The translations under genes and the position numbers were made by a program. A stretch of 64,000 bases of DNA from NCBI GenBank assembly GCA_964418125.1, contig CAYQKY010000006.1, positions 1 through 64,000 of the forward strand. Direction: 5' to 3'. Below the pieces are notes generated by a model. The model saw only the letters and a list, made by a program, of their open reading frames with translations, was not told where the DNA came from and ran no database searches. This document shows positions 16,642 through 26,000 of this stretch, one piece after another; the stretch's first letter is position 1; each line of letters starts with the position of its first letter. The DNA comes from JACJXW01 sp964418125. Its GTDB lineage: Bacteria; Bacteroidota; Bacteroidia; Chitinophagales; Saprospiraceae.

Positions 16642-19080
16642 ATGCGATCCCTTATCCTGGCCATTTTCCTGAGCGCCTGTTATATTCCCTCTTATACCCA
16701 GAAGGACTCCATTCCAACCATCACCCAAAAGACCCGGGGCATGGAGGCCTATGAAGGTTTTTTCAAATTCTACTACGACGCCACAGGCGGCAGGATCTGG
16801 CTGGAGGTGGACAAGTGGGAGCAGGAATTCCTCTACGTCAATTCCCTCACCGGCGGGCTGGGCTCCAATGATATCGGGCTGGACCGCAACCAGCTGGGCG
16901 ATAGCCGGGTGGTGAAATTCCTGCGCTCGGGGCCGAAGGTACTGTTGCTGGAACCCAACTACCGGTACCGGGCGGAGACGGACAACCCCGAAGAGCGGCG
17001 GGCGGTGGAAGAAGCCTTTGCCCAATCCGTCCTGGCCGGCTTTAAAGTGGAAGCCGAAGAGGAGGGGCGGGCCCTCATCGGCCTGACGCCCTTCCTGCTG
17101 CGCGATGCCCACGGGGTGGCGGAGCGGCTCAAAGACAGGAAGCAGGGCAGTTATAAACTCGACGAGAAGCGCTCGGCCCTCTGGCTGGAGCGCACCAGAA
17201 ACTTTCCGAAAAACAGCGAGTTCGAGGCCCTGCTCACCTTTGAGGGCAACCCTGAAGGTGGAGAGGTGCGGTCGGTGGCGCCCACGCCGGAGGCCATTAG
17301 CCTCCGCATGCACCACAGTTTTGTAGAACTGCCCGACGGCAACTACCGGCCCCGGCCTTTCGATCCCCGGTCCGGGTACTACCCCCTGAGCTTCCAGGAT
17401 TACGGTACGCCCATCGGGCAGCCGCTCACCCGGCGTTTCATCTTCCGCCACCGCCTGGAAAAGAAGAACCCCGGCGCGCGGATGAGTGAGCCGGTGGAGC
17501 CCATCATTTATTACCTCGACCGCGGCGTGCCGGAGCCGGTAAGGTCGGCCCTGCTGGAAGGCGCAGGCTGGTGGAACGAGGCCTTCGAAGCCGCCGGCTA
17601 CCGCAATGCCTTCCAGGTGGAGGAACTGCCCGAAGGGGCCGACCCCATGGACGTCCGGTATAATGTAATCAACTGGGTGCACCGTTCCACCCGCGGCTGG
17701 TCGTACGGTTCTTCCGTCTCGGACCCCCGTACCGGGGAGATCATCAAAGGGCACGTTTTGCTGGGTTCTCTGCGCGTGCGCCAGGATTTCCTGATCGCTC
17801 AGGGCCTCGTCCAGGCCTATGAGGAGGGCAAAACGCCGGACCCCCGCCTCGAAGCGATGGCCCTGGCGCGGCTGCGGCAGCTCTCCGCTCACGAGGTCGG
17901 CCATACCCTGGGCCTCACCCACAACTTTGCCGCCAGCTACAATGACAGGGCTTCGGTAATGGACTACCCGCACCCCTATATCACACTTAATGACAAGGGC
18001 GAAATGGACTTTTCCCAGGCCTACGACACCGGTATCGGCGAGTGGGACAAGCGGGCCATCCTCTACGGCTACCAGGATTTTCCGGAAGGGACGGATGAGG
18101 CGGCGGCCCTGCAGGCTATCCTTCAGGGATCTGTCGATATGGGCCTGAAATTCATCTCCGATGAAGGCGCCCGGCCCGAGGGCGGCGGCCATCCTTCTGC
18201 CCACCTCTGGGACAATGGCGCCTCGGCGGTGGAGGAACTGGAGCGCCTGCTCAAAGTCCGGGAAAAGGCGCTGAACAATTTTGGCGAAAAGAATATTCCC
18301 GAGGGCGCCCCCCTGGCTACGCTGGAGGATGTGCTCGTTCCGCTGTACTTCGCGCACCGTTACCAGGTGGAGGCGGTAGCCAAGCTCATCGGCGGGGTGG
18401 ATTACACTTACGCCGTGCGGGGCGATGGGCAGGAGGTTGCGGCACAGATGGTAGCTCCGGAAGTGCAGCTTCAGGCCCTGCGGGCCCTTCAGCAAGCACT
18501 GAAGCCTCAGTATCTGGCCCTTCCCGAAGGGATACCGGGCGCTGTGCCGCCCCAGCCCATCGGCTACAGCCGCGGGCGGGAACTGTTCAAAACCTACAAC
18601 GGCGGCATCGGCCTCGATGCCCTGGCGGCGGCGGAAAGCGCCCTCAGCCACACCATTCAGCTCCTGCTTCACCCCCAGCGCCTCGCCCGCCTGGTGGAAC
18701 AGCACGCCCGCGATGAGGAACAGCTCAGCGTCAATTACCTCATCGAAGAAATGCTCACTTCCGTGCAAGTGTACAGTGAATACACCCCATTGGAGAAGCA
18801 GGTCGCCCGTATCGGAGAGAAGCTGATCCTGCATCAGCTGCTCCGCCTGGGGCAGGGGGAGGAGGTTATGTCCCAGGTATCCGCCCTTGCATGGTTCAAG
18901 ATCAGCCAGCTCGAGGAATACGTCGATGTATTATTGGAGAGAGAGGAGGATGTGGAGCAACAGGCACATTATATATATATGCTGGAGCAGATCCGCCGTT
19001 TTCGGAACGACCCGGAGGGCTGGAAAATGCCCGAAGGCCGGCCGTTGCCGGACGGGGCGCCGATCGGGTGCGGGGAATAG
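16642..19080 (+). CDS. Secreted zinc-dependent metalloprotease (DUF5117/DUF5118 type)
   Basis: 812-aa protein with a signal peptide (ending near IPSYTQ). The zincin motif HEVGHTLGLTH (HExxHxxGxxH, metal ligands His417, His421, His427, catalytic Glu418) is followed by the Met-turn SVMDYPHPYI. The N-terminal region (about 35-330) has the DUF5118/DUF5117 pattern (GFFKFYYDATGGRIWLEVD; YYPLSFQDYGTPIGQPL) and the C-terminal part is the DUF4953-like extension. Likely a periplasmic or outer-membrane-associated peptidase. The second palindromic element begins eight bases after the stop. Confidence 0.9.
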   Translation: MRSLILAIFLSACYIPSYTQKDSIPTITQKTRGMEAYEGFFKFYYDATGGRIWLEVDKWEQEFLYVNSLTGGLGSNDIGLDRNQLGDSRVVKFLRSGPKVLLLEPNYRYRAETDNPEERRAVEEAFAQSVLAGFKVEAEEEGRALIGLTPFLLRDAHGVAERLKDRKQGSYKLDEKRSALWLERTRNFPKNSEFEALLTFEGNPEGGEVRSVAPTPEAISLRMHHSFVELPDGNYRPRPFDPRSGYYPLSFQDYGTPIGQPLTRRFIFRHRLEKKNPGARMSEPVEPIIYYLDRGVPEPVRSALLEGAGWWNEAFEAAGYRNAFQVEELPEGADPMDVRYNVINWVHRSTRGWSYGSSVSDPRTGEIIKGHVLLGSLRVRQDFLIAQGLVQAYEEGKTPDPRLEAMALARLRQLSAHEVGHTLGLTHNFAASYNDRASVMDYPHPYITLNDKGEMDFSQAYDTGIGEWDKRAILYGYQDFPEGTDEAAALQAILQGSVDMGLKFISDEGARPEGGGHPSAHLWDNGASAVEELERLLKVREKALNNFGEKNIPEGAPLATLEDVLVPLYFAHRYQVEAVAKLIGGVDYTYAVRGDGQEVAAQMVAPEVQLQALRALQQALKPQYLALPEGIPGAVPPQPIGYSRGRELFKTYNGGIGLDALAAAESALSHTIQLLLHPQRLARLVEQHARDEEQLSVNYLIEEMLTSVQVYSEYTPLEKQVARIGEKLILHQLLRLGQGEEVMSQVSALAWFKISQLEEYVDVLLEREEDVEQQAHYIYMLEQIRRFRNDPEGWKMPEGRPLPDGAPIGCGE

Positions 19081-19087
19081 AAGTGCT

Positions 19088-19254
19088 TTAGAGCCTATCC
19101 GAAAACCGTTTTTGAAGCCGAAAATGGCCGGATTCGGGTTCTCACAAAGCCATTTTTGAGCTTCGTAGTGGGGCTACGGAGCTCAAAAATGGCGAAGTGA
19201 GGTTCCAAAGATGGCCATTTGCAGGCCAAAGGATGGTTTTCGGATAGGCTCTTA
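19088..19254. repeat. Palindromic (MITE-like) repeat element, copy 2
   Basis: 167 bases bounded by TTAGAGCCTATCCGAAAACC (19088-19107) and its inverted copy (19235-19254), the same termini as the element at 2671-2840. Inside, GCCATTTTTGAGCT and AGCTCAAAAATGGC form a perfect 14-bp stem. As with copy 1, it starts directly after a stop codon. Confidence 0.85.
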
Positions 19255-19463
19255 GTGCATTTGTGAGGCTGCTCCGGAAAGCCCCGGAAGGAATGATGGA
19301 GCGGGGGCCCGCCTTCGCTAAAGCTACGGCAGGGTAAAAATGAAAGAATAAAAATAATTTCATATGCATTAGTTATTGCAAAAAAGACTTTAATATATGG
19401 AATTCGCATTCAATCATTCAGTCCTCCAGTCATTATTCCCTTAGAGGGCTTTCCGGAGCGCCT

Positions 19464-19487
19464 CACGAATCCACGAATCCACGAATC
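19464..19487. repeat. Three tandem copies of CACGAATC
   Basis: An exact 8-base unit occurs three times in the 335-base gap between the palindromic element and the rplM promoter. No gene is visible in this gap. Confidence 0.85.
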
Positions 19488-19566
19488 CACAAAAATCCCC
19501 GTGCGATATTTTTACTGTTTTTCAGTAAGTTACGTTTTTCAACAGGTACTTTTTTTTCAAAAAGGC

Positions 19567-19597
19567 TTGGTTATTGTACAAAAGAGATTTACCTTTG
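19567..19597 (+). promoter_or_regulatory. Promoter of the rplM-rpsI-rpsB-tsf operon
   Basis: TTGG at 19567-19570 and TACCTTTG (TAnnTTTG -7 consensus) at 19590-19597, spaced 19 bases, 73 bases before the L13 start. Because transcription should begin near 19604, a protein start upstream of this (for example 19574) is excluded. Confidence 0.65.
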
Positions 19598-19669
19598 CAC
19601 CTGCCTTTTCGGAGGCTGCCCGATCATCCTGATTTTTGGATAAGATTGCTCACATTAAAAACAAGAAAA

Positions 19670-20113
19670 TTGGATACGTTAAGTTATAAAACGCAATCGG
19701 CGAAGAATGAAGAGGTGGAGCGGAAGTGGTACATCGTTGACGCTGAAGGAGAGGTGGTCGGACGCCTCTGCAGTAAGATCGCAATGGTCCTCCGCGGTAA
19801 GCACAAACCCTCCTATACGCCCCATGTCGACTGTGGCGACCACGTGATCGTGATCAATGCAGGCAAGATACGCTTCACCGGCAACAAGCTGAGCCAGAAG
19901 GAATACCAGACCTACTCCGGGTACCCGGGAGGCCAGAAGTCCACCTCGGCCAAGGAAATGCTGGACAAGCACCCCATCCGGATTGTCGAGCGTGCCGTCA
20001 AGGGCATGCTGCCCAAGAACCGCCTCGGGCGCCGGATGTACAAGAAGCTGCACGTCTATGAAGGCGCCGAGCACCCGCATGAGGCCCAGAAGCCGGAACC
20101 ATTTAATTTCTAA
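19670..20113 (+). CDS. rplM: 50S ribosomal protein L13
   Basis: Large-subunit ribosomal protein of 147 aa. Family signatures include KWYIVDAEGEVVGRL near the N-terminus, KPSYTPHVDCGDHVIVINA, and GMLPKNRLGRRMYKKLHVY. The start is a TTG at 19670 (reading M-D-T-L-S-Y-K-T, the usual Bacteroidota L13 beginning); any earlier in-frame start would precede the promoter. First gene of the operon; rpsI follows after 29 bases. Confidence 0.97.
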   Translation: MDTLSYKTQSAKNEEVERKWYIVDAEGEVVGRLCSKIAMVLRGKHKPSYTPHVDCGDHVIVINAGKIRFTGNKLSQKEYQTYSGYPGGQKSTSAKEMLDKHPIRIVERAVKGMLPKNRLGRRMYKKLHVYEGAEHPHEAQKPEPFNF

Positions 20114-20142
20114 TTTGAAAAGAAGGTAAAGTTCGAAGAGAT

Positions 20143-20529
20143 ATGGAAATGATCAATGCCATCGGGAGAAGAAAGTCGTCCGTCGCCCGCGTGTACCTGA
20201 CCAAAGGCGAGGGAAAGATCACCGTTAACGGTAAGGACTATAAAGAATACTTCCCCCAGATCCACATTCAGCAGAACATCACCTCTCCGTTCCAGACGGT
20301 AGAAGTTGAAAACATTTACGACCTGCAGGTCAACGTTGACGGAGGGGGCTTCAAAGGGCAGTCGGAGGCCGTCCGCATGGCCATCGCCCGCGCGCTGGTC
20401 AAACTGAACGAGGACTTCCGCAAATCCCTTAAGGATAAGAAATTCCTCACGCGCGACGCCCGCGAAGTGGAACGTAAGAAGTACGGTAAGCCCAAGGCCC
20501 GTAAGAGCTTCCAGTTCAGCAAGCGTTAA
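20143..20529 (+). CDS. rpsI: 30S ribosomal protein S9
   Basis: 128-aa small-subunit protein, with INAIGRRKSSVARVYL at the N-terminus and the conserved basic C-terminal tail ending RKSFQFSKR, which reaches the P-site tRNA. Normal length. Cotranscribed with rplM. Confidence 0.98.
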   Translation: MEMINAIGRRKSSVARVYLTKGEGKITVNGKDYKEYFPQIHIQQNITSPFQTVEVENIYDLQVNVDGGGFKGQSEAVRMAIARALVKLNEDFRKSLKDKKFLTRDAREVERKKYGKPKARKSFQFSKR

Positions 20530-20608
20530 CCTTTGTTTTCTGATGTTCGTGCCTCTGCCGGGCCACCCCCGGCATGCTACTTATTAATCTCAAATCAAGA
20601 GTTCAATA

Positions 20609-21331
20609 ATGGAAAAGCCCACATATAAAGACCTGTTGGATGCCGGCGTACACTTTGGCCACCTCAAGAAAAAGTGGAACCCCAAGATGGCGCCCTACAT
20701 TTTTATGGAGCGCAAAGGCATCCACATCATTGACCTGAACCGCACGCTGGAGTCTTTGGAGCGTGCAGGCAACGCCGCCCGCAGCATCGCCCGCGCCGGA
20801 AAGAAGATCATGTTCGTCGCCACCAAGAAGCAGGCCCGGGATATCGTCGCCGATGCAGCCCGCAGCGTAGGCATGCCTCACGTTACCGACCGCTGGCTCG
20901 GTGGTATGATGACCAACTTTTCCACCATCCGCCGCTCGGTGAAAAAGATGAACAACATCGACCGTATGCTGCAGGACGGCACCCTGTCGAACGTCACCAA
21001 GAAGGAGCGCCTAACCCTTACCCGCGAACGCAACAAGCTGGAGCGCGTGCTGGGCGGGATCGCCAACCTGAACCGCCTGCCTTCGGCGATTTTCATCGTG
21101 GACATCCACCACGAGCACATCGCCGTGGCCGAGGCCCACAAACTGGGGCTGAAGACCTTCGGTATCGTCGATACCAACTCCGACCCCAATGAGGTCGATT
21201 ATCCCATTCCCGCCAATGACGACGCTTCCAAGTCGGTGGCCATCATCACCCGGTACATCGCCGAGTGCGTCCGCCAGGGCCTGGAAGAACGGGAACGCAA
21301 CAAAGCGGAAAAAGAAGCGGCTAAAGGATAG
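20609..21331 (+). CDS. rpsB: 30S ribosomal protein S2
   Basis: 240-aa small-subunit protein with DAGVHFGHLKKKWNPKM, RWLGGMMTNF and FGIVDTNSDPNEVDYPIPANDDA motifs diagnostic for S2. The short acidic-basic C-terminal tail is normal. The 79-base gap after rpsI could hold a leader, but I see no defined structure. Confidence 0.98.
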   Translation: MEKPTYKDLLDAGVHFGHLKKKWNPKMAPYIFMERKGIHIIDLNRTLESLERAGNAARSIARAGKKIMFVATKKQARDIVADAARSVGMPHVTDRWLGGMMTNFSTIRRSVKKMNNIDRMLQDGTLSNVTKKERLTLTRERNKLERVLGGIANLNRLPSAIFIVDIHHEHIAVAEAHKLGLKTFGIVDTNSDPNEVDYPIPANDDASKSVAIITRYIAECVRQGLEERERNKAEKEAAKG

Positions 21332-21373
21332 GGATAAAAAAATCCATTTACATAAAAATCAACGGACTAACCA

Positions 21374-22207
21374 ATGAGTGCAAATATTACGGCAGCCGAT
21401 GTCAAAAAGCTGCGCGAGATGACCGGCGCAGGTATGATGGACTGCAAAAAAGCCCTCGCCGAAGCGGATGGCGATTTCGAAAAGGCCATTGAAATCCTTC
21501 GTAAGAAAGGGCAGAAAGTGTCTGCCAAGCGCGCCGACCGCGAAGCCAACGAGGGAGTGGTCATAGCTGAAGTCTCCAATGACAAGAAGAAAGGCGTGAT
21601 CGTCAAACTGAGCTGTGAAACGGACTTCGTAGCCAAGGGTGAAGATTTTGTGAACTTTGCCAAGGGCGCCGCCGAGCTGGCCCTGAAGCATTTCCCCGCT
21701 ACGCTGGACGATCTGCTGAAGCTCGATATGAACGGCCTGCCATTGAGCGAGCGCGTTAACGAACTGGTGGGCAAGATCAATGAGAAGATCGAACTGGCCG
21801 CCTATGAAACCCTGGAAGCCGCCCAGGTTTGCCCCTATATCCACATGGGCAACAAAGCCGCTGTGCTGGTAGGGTTGAATAAGGACAATGGAGATTTCTA
21901 CGATGCCGGCCGCGACGTGGCCATGCAGGTTGCCGCCATGCACCCCGTAGCCGTTGATAAAGACGGCGTAGACCAGGCTACCATCGAGAAAGAGATCGAG
22001 ATCGGTAAAGAACAGGCCCGCCAGGAAGGCAAACCGGAACAGATCCTGGAGAAGATCGCCCAGGGTAAACTGCAGAAGTTCTTTAAGGACAGCACCCTGC
22101 TCAACCAGCAATTCGTCAAGGACAACAAGCAGACCGTCCGGGATTATCTGCACAGTTTTGATAAAGAACTGACCATCACCGATTTCAAGCATGTAACGCT
22201 CGGTTAA
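21374..22207 (+). CDS. tsf: Translation elongation factor Ts
   Basis: 277-aa guanine-nucleotide exchange factor for EF-Tu. The N-terminal UBA-like domain carries VKKLREMTGAGMMDCKKAL, and the core has VKLSCETDFVAK, both signatures of EF-Ts. Usual rpsB-tsf order. A strong terminator follows four bases after the stop codon. Confidence 0.98.
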   Translation: MSANITAADVKKLREMTGAGMMDCKKALAEADGDFEKAIEILRKKGQKVSAKRADREANEGVVIAEVSNDKKKGVIVKLSCETDFVAKGEDFVNFAKGAAELALKHFPATLDDLLKLDMNGLPLSERVNELVGKINEKIELAAYETLEAAQVCPYIHMGNKAAVLVGLNKDNGDFYDAGRDVAMQVAAMHPVAVDKDGVDQATIEKEIEIGKEQARQEGKPEQILEKIAQGKLQKFFKDSTLLNQQFVKDNKQTVRDYLHSFDKELTITDFKHVTLG

Positions 22208-22210
22208 AGA

Positions 22211-22243
22211 AAAAAGGCGAATTGGTTTCCAATTCGCCTTTTT
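22211..22243 (+). terminator. Rho-independent terminator after tsf
   Basis: A perfect 15-bp stem (AAAAAGGCGAATTGG / CCAATTCGCCTTTTT, loop TTT) ending in a T run. The A/T arms make it potentially bidirectional. It separates the ribosomal operon from pyrH. Confidence 0.9.
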
Positions 22244-22280
22244 CATATCTTCATCTTTGCTACAGTATAATTTCGCAGGC

Positions 22281-22991
22281 ATGATCAAATACAAAAGGGT
22301 ACTCCTCAAGCTCAGTGGGGAATCGCTGATGGGAAAGCAAAAGTTCGGAATAGACCCCAACATGCTCAGCCATTATGCTTATCAGATCAAAGCCCTTACC
22401 GAAGTGGGCGTTCAGGTGGCTATAGTAATCGGCGGCGGCAACATCTTTCGCGGCCTTCAGGCTTCCGAATCCGGCATCGAACGCGTACAGGGTGACTACA
22501 TGGGCATGATGGCCACCGTGATCAATGGTATGGCCCTTCAAAGTGCGCTCGAAACCATCGGCGTATTTACCCGCCTCATCTCTGCCATCGAAATGAAGCA
22601 GATTGCCGAGCCCTATATCCGCCGCCGCGCCATCCGCCACCTGGAAAAAGGCCGGGTGGTTATTTTCTCCTCCGGCATCGGCAGCCCCTATTTTACCACC
22701 GACTCCGCCGCCGCCCTGCGTGCCAATGAGATCAATGCCGATGTTATCCTTAAAGGCACCCGCGTCGACGGCATCTACTCCGCCGACCCCGAAAAGGACC
22801 CCGCCGCCACCAAATTCGACAAACTTACCTTCGCCAAAGTGATCAGCCTCGGCCTCAGCGTGATGGATATGACGGCATTTACCCTTTGCCGGGAAAACAA
22901 CCTGCCGATCATCGTCTTCGATATCAACCATAATGAGAATTTGCTTCGCATTGTGAAAGGGGAAGCTGTGGGTACGTTAGTGGAAGGGTAG
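22281..22991 (+). CDS. pyrH: UMP kinase
   Basis: Phosphorylates UMP to UDP in pyrimidine synthesis. 236-aa amino-acid-kinase-fold protein with RVLLKLSGESLMG, VIGGGNIFRG, the MGMMATVINGMAL helix and TDSAAALRANEINAD, all typical of bacterial UMP kinases. ATG at 22281 matches the family N-terminus; eight extra upstream in-frame residues do not. The usual downstream frr is absent; the next gene is convergent. Confidence 0.97.
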   Translation: MIKYKRVLLKLSGESLMGKQKFGIDPNMLSHYAYQIKALTEVGVQVAIVIGGGNIFRGLQASESGIERVQGDYMGMMATVINGMALQSALETIGVFTRLISAIEMKQIAEPYIRRRAIRHLEKGRVVIFSSGIGSPYFTTDSAAALRANEINADVILKGTRVDGIYSADPEKDPAATKFDKLTFAKVISLGLSVMDMTAFTLCRENNLPIIVFDINHNENLLRIVKGEAVGTLVEG

Positions 22992-23010
22992 GAAATACGG
23001 GTTCATTGTA

Positions 23011-23715
23011 TCACCCCGCAATCGCTATGGTCGCCATACTTACCTTTACCCCCTCCACTTCCAATATCTTCAACGCACAGGCCTCCAGGGTGGCGCCGGT
23101 AGTAATGACGTCATCGGCCAGCAGCACATGCTGGCCTTTTAGTTTTTCAGGGTGGGGTATAACGAATGCCTTTTCGACATTTTCGAAGCGCTCCAGCCGG
23201 CTCTTTTTCGTCTGGGTGTCTGTATATTCCCTGCGTTTCAGCCCGTCGGGCAGGCAGGGAATGCCCATGGACTCCGACAACCCCCGGGCGAAGAGGGCGC
23301 TTTGGTTGTAGCCCCGCTGATGTTGCTTGCGGGGATGCAGCGGTACGGGAACGATGAGCGTCGTTTCCCGGAAGATGGAGGTTTCCCGCAGAACTTCTCC
23401 GTAGAGTTGCCCCAGGTAAATACCGACTTTCCGTTTGCCTTCGTATTTGAGATGGTGGATGAGCCGCTGGGCCCTGCCTCCTTTGGTAAAATGCAGGAAC
23501 GCCGCTCCGGCCTGCAGCGGTATTCTGCCCCAGAAGCGCTCGGTAAAAGCGTTTTCAGGCTCCAGGTGAAAGCCGGTTTTGGGGAGCTTGTAACGGCAGC
23601 TGATGCATATGCCCTCCTGCTGAGGCGGCAGGTTGTGGCCGCAGGCCAGGCATAGGTTGGGGTAAAATAGGCCGAGCAGGTTGTTCAGCCAGCGAAACTG
23701 GGGGGTGTTTAGCAT
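23011..23715 (-). CDS. comF: ComF family protein (phosphoribosyltransferase fold)
   Basis: 234-aa member of the ComF/GntX group linked to DNA uptake. An N-terminal zinc-ribbon-like module has CLACGH and CISC pairs; the phosphoribosyltransferase domain has the PRPP-binding loop VLLADDVITTGAT and the upstream LIVPVPLHPRKQHQRGYNQ segment. Convergent with pyrH. Competence itself cannot be shown from this gene alone. Confidence 0.9.
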   Translation of the reverse strand: MLNTPQFRWLNNLLGLFYPNLCLACGHNLPPQQEGICISCRYKLPKTGFHLEPENAFTERFWGRIPLQAGAAFLHFTKGGRAQRLIHHLKYEGKRKVGIYLGQLYGEVLRETSIFRETTLIVPVPLHPRKQHQRGYNQSALFARGLSESMGIPCLPDGLKRREYTDTQTKKSRLERFENVEKAFVIPHPEKLKGQHVLLADDVITTGATLEACALKILEVEGVKVSMATIAIAG

Positions 23716-24218
23716 GAGCGTCGTTTTAGATTAATTTAGATTTTCCGGGCCTGTCTAATGCCATACTAGCGATAGATATGGAAAATCTAAAAACTAAATT
23801 TACAGAGAATCCAAAGCGAATGGGAGAGAGGGGCCTTCTTCCGGAAATGACAATACAGGGTTTTAAGGCTACTGGAATATTTTGATAATCAAAGTTTTGT
23901 CTGCATTTGATTTCCGCTTTTGCCATAAAAGGCCATGAGGGAAAGGGGGAAACTGTCCTGAAAAAAAAGGGTTGGCCTGCCGCTGTGTATTACAAGCGCT
24001 AAAACTTCTGAAAGCTGGAATTTTTTGTACGGGGCCTAAAGGTATTAAACTGCCGGTTTTTAAGGGGATAATCAGGTTTTTCCCTTCTTTTCAGCCCCTG
24101 GTATTCAGATATTTTTCCTCAGCCTCCGCCGAAAACTGCGTTCAACTGTACTTGAGCCCTATCCTTTGTAGGGTTATACTTGCTTAATAATCAAGTGTTT
24201 AACCCTAAATCGAAAGTC
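23716..24218. other. Intergenic region without a supported gene
   Basis: About 500 AT-richer bases between divergent comF and the T9SS cargo gene. Short reading frames exist on both strands but have no recognisable features. I see no tRNA-like cloverleaf and no clear -7/-33 promoter pair. Confidence 0.6.
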
Positions 24219-25754
24219 ATGAAGAAGTTGTCTTTTCCCATTTTTATATCCCTTTTGCTGGCCGTTTCCCTCAATGCCCAGTATTTCTCAGCCACCTATC
24301 CGGGGGCGGGCAATGGCCTGTCTGCGGGCAGTACCGCCGGCGGATATTTCGTTACTACCACGAAAGGCGTGCTGAAGGTGAGCCGGCAGGGACAGGCAGC
24401 CTGGAGCCGCCATTTTACGGGTATTTTCCTGCTGGAATCCACATCACTGAATAACGGCCAGATGGGCATCACCGGCTTCAAAGGCGATGATGTCTATTTC
24501 AACACCATAGACACCAACGGCATCCTGCAGCAGAGCAGCGTGTACGCCCTGACTAACTACCTCGGCCAACAGGATGTAGGGCAAACCGTCCGGCGGGTAG
24601 GAGGATACTATTGCCTGGCGGGCACTTACCGAAAGCAGGGTGTCGCCGGAACCGAGGCGTTTTTTATGTGCCTTAACAGCTCTCACAACATCGCCTGGGC
24701 CTACAAGATGGAAGGCCCCCGATCGGAAAGCTTTTCTGATTTCCAGCCTGTCATCAACGGCGGCGGGTTCAGCCTGCTGGCCAATACCGACAGTGATGGT
24801 TCCGGAGCAACCGACATCCTGCTGCTCCGTACGGCAAACGATGGAAGCCTGCAGGGGTACAGCTTGTTCGGCGGCTCCGGTGAAGATAAAGGCTGGGCAG
24901 TACGCCCCCTTTCCGGTGGCGGTTTTGCCGTTGTCGGCGAAACCGGCAGCTTCGGCAGCCAGCAGCAGGGCTTCCTGGCGCGCCTGGACGGCAGTGGCAA
25001 CCTGCAGTGGGCCCGGGTTTTCATGGGTACAGCCAGCCTGCTTGATGTGGAGGAACTGGCCGACGGCAGCCTGGTATTGCTCGGCAATACGGGAAGTGTT
25101 TCTTCACCGGGTGATATCACCCTCCTGAAAACCGACGCTTCCGGCCAGCTGCAATGGGCCCGGTCCTATGGTGACAACAATACTGCCGAACGGGCGGGCA
25201 GCCTGAAAGTTTTGCCCGACGGCGGCTTCCTCATCACCGGTGGCGCCGGTACGCCTGCATTTGACGATCTTTTCCTGGCCCGCACGGACGCCGACGGCAA
25301 CGTCAGCAACTGCACGGGCAACACCCTCAACGCCACCGCAGCCAGCATAACATTCCAGGCGCCCCAGCCTTCCGGCCAGCTAACTTATAACCTCGCCACC
25401 GGCCAGGCCAGCCGCTGGAGCGTGGTGACGAACTACAGCAGCCCTGCTATCACTCCGAACCTGTGCATCCCGGTCGGTACAGCAACCACTTCGGCCTTGT
25501 CCGAAATGAGCCTGAATATCTTTCCCAATCCGTCGCCAACCCTTCCGCAGTGGGCCATCGAATGCCCAGAGGCCATGACGGTGCAGGCACGGCTGACAGA
25601 CGCTTACGGCAGGCTCGTCGTGCAGGAGCAAATTCAACTTTCCGCCGGGTTTAATGAATGGCGCCCCGGGCTTTCCGGCCTGACAAAAGGCGTGTATATC
25701 GCCAGCCTTTCCGATGGCGAAGGGATTGTTTTCAGAAAGTTTGTCATACAATAA
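24219..25754 (+). CDS. T9SS type A cargo protein with propeller-like repeats
   Basis: 511-aa secreted protein: signal peptide (ending SLNAQ), then repeated GGFxVxG...DxFLxxxDxxGNxxWAR units (GGFAVVGETGSFGSQQQGF; GGFLITGGAGTPAFDDLF) like delta-60/SBBP-type beta-propellers. The C-terminal type A sorting domain starts at about residue 435 with LNIFPNPSPT and ends LTKGVYIASLSDGEGIVFRK-type strands. It is exported by T9SS and probably anchored to the surface. Binding partner or enzyme activity is not evident. ATG at 24219 gives a proper signal peptide; the longer in-frame start at 24180 does not. Confidence 0.8.
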   Translation: MKKLSFPIFISLLLAVSLNAQYFSATYPGAGNGLSAGSTAGGYFVTTTKGVLKVSRQGQAAWSRHFTGIFLLESTSLNNGQMGITGFKGDDVYFNTIDTNGILQQSSVYALTNYLGQQDVGQTVRRVGGYYCLAGTYRKQGVAGTEAFFMCLNSSHNIAWAYKMEGPRSESFSDFQPVINGGGFSLLANTDSDGSGATDILLLRTANDGSLQGYSLFGGSGEDKGWAVRPLSGGGFAVVGETGSFGSQQQGFLARLDGSGNLQWARVFMGTASLLDVEELADGSLVLLGNTGSVSSPGDITLLKTDASGQLQWARSYGDNNTAERAGSLKVLPDGGFLITGGAGTPAFDDLFLARTDADGNVSNCTGNTLNATAASITFQAPQPSGQLTYNLATGQASRWSVVTNYSSPAITPNLCIPVGTATTSALSEMSLNIFPNPSPTLPQWAIECPEAMTVQARLTDAYGRLVVQEQIQLSAGFNEWRPGLSGLTKGVYIASLSDGEGIVFRKFVIQ

Positions 25755-25797
25755 CCGGAGGGAAGGATGGAACACGGATGTGCACGGATGCTGCCGC

Positions 25798-25821
25798 CCA
25801 TGCCGATAGCTATCGGCATGG
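25798..25821. repeat. Perfect 24-bp palindrome
   Basis: The half-site CCATGCCGATAG is followed directly by its reverse complement CTATCGGCATGG. It lies 44 bases after the T9SS cargo gene and before the convergent helicase. It may be a terminator (no T run) or a protein-binding site. Confidence 0.7.
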
Positions 25822-26000
25822 CGTCGGGAGATGGGACGGATTTCAGCAGTGTACCCGAACCCGCGGGGAGTGTTCGGAATTCGCCGTTCGCGAGTTCCTG
25901 AAAATTAAGGGGTATTTTTTAGAAGACACAGAAAAATTGAACTATCCCGAACCCGCGCCGATCCGCTCCATCCGCGTTCTATCCTTCTCCTGCCCCCTGT

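Noticed and set aside
16495..18834. 779-aa open frame on the minus strand opposite the metalloprotease
   Set aside because: Antisense shadow of a clear zinc metalloprotease gene. Long antisense frames are expected in GC-rich coding DNA, and it has no signal, motif or family resemblance.
19574..19669. N-terminal extension of L13
   Set aside because: It would start upstream of the promoter -7 element and does not match L13; TTG at 19670 does.
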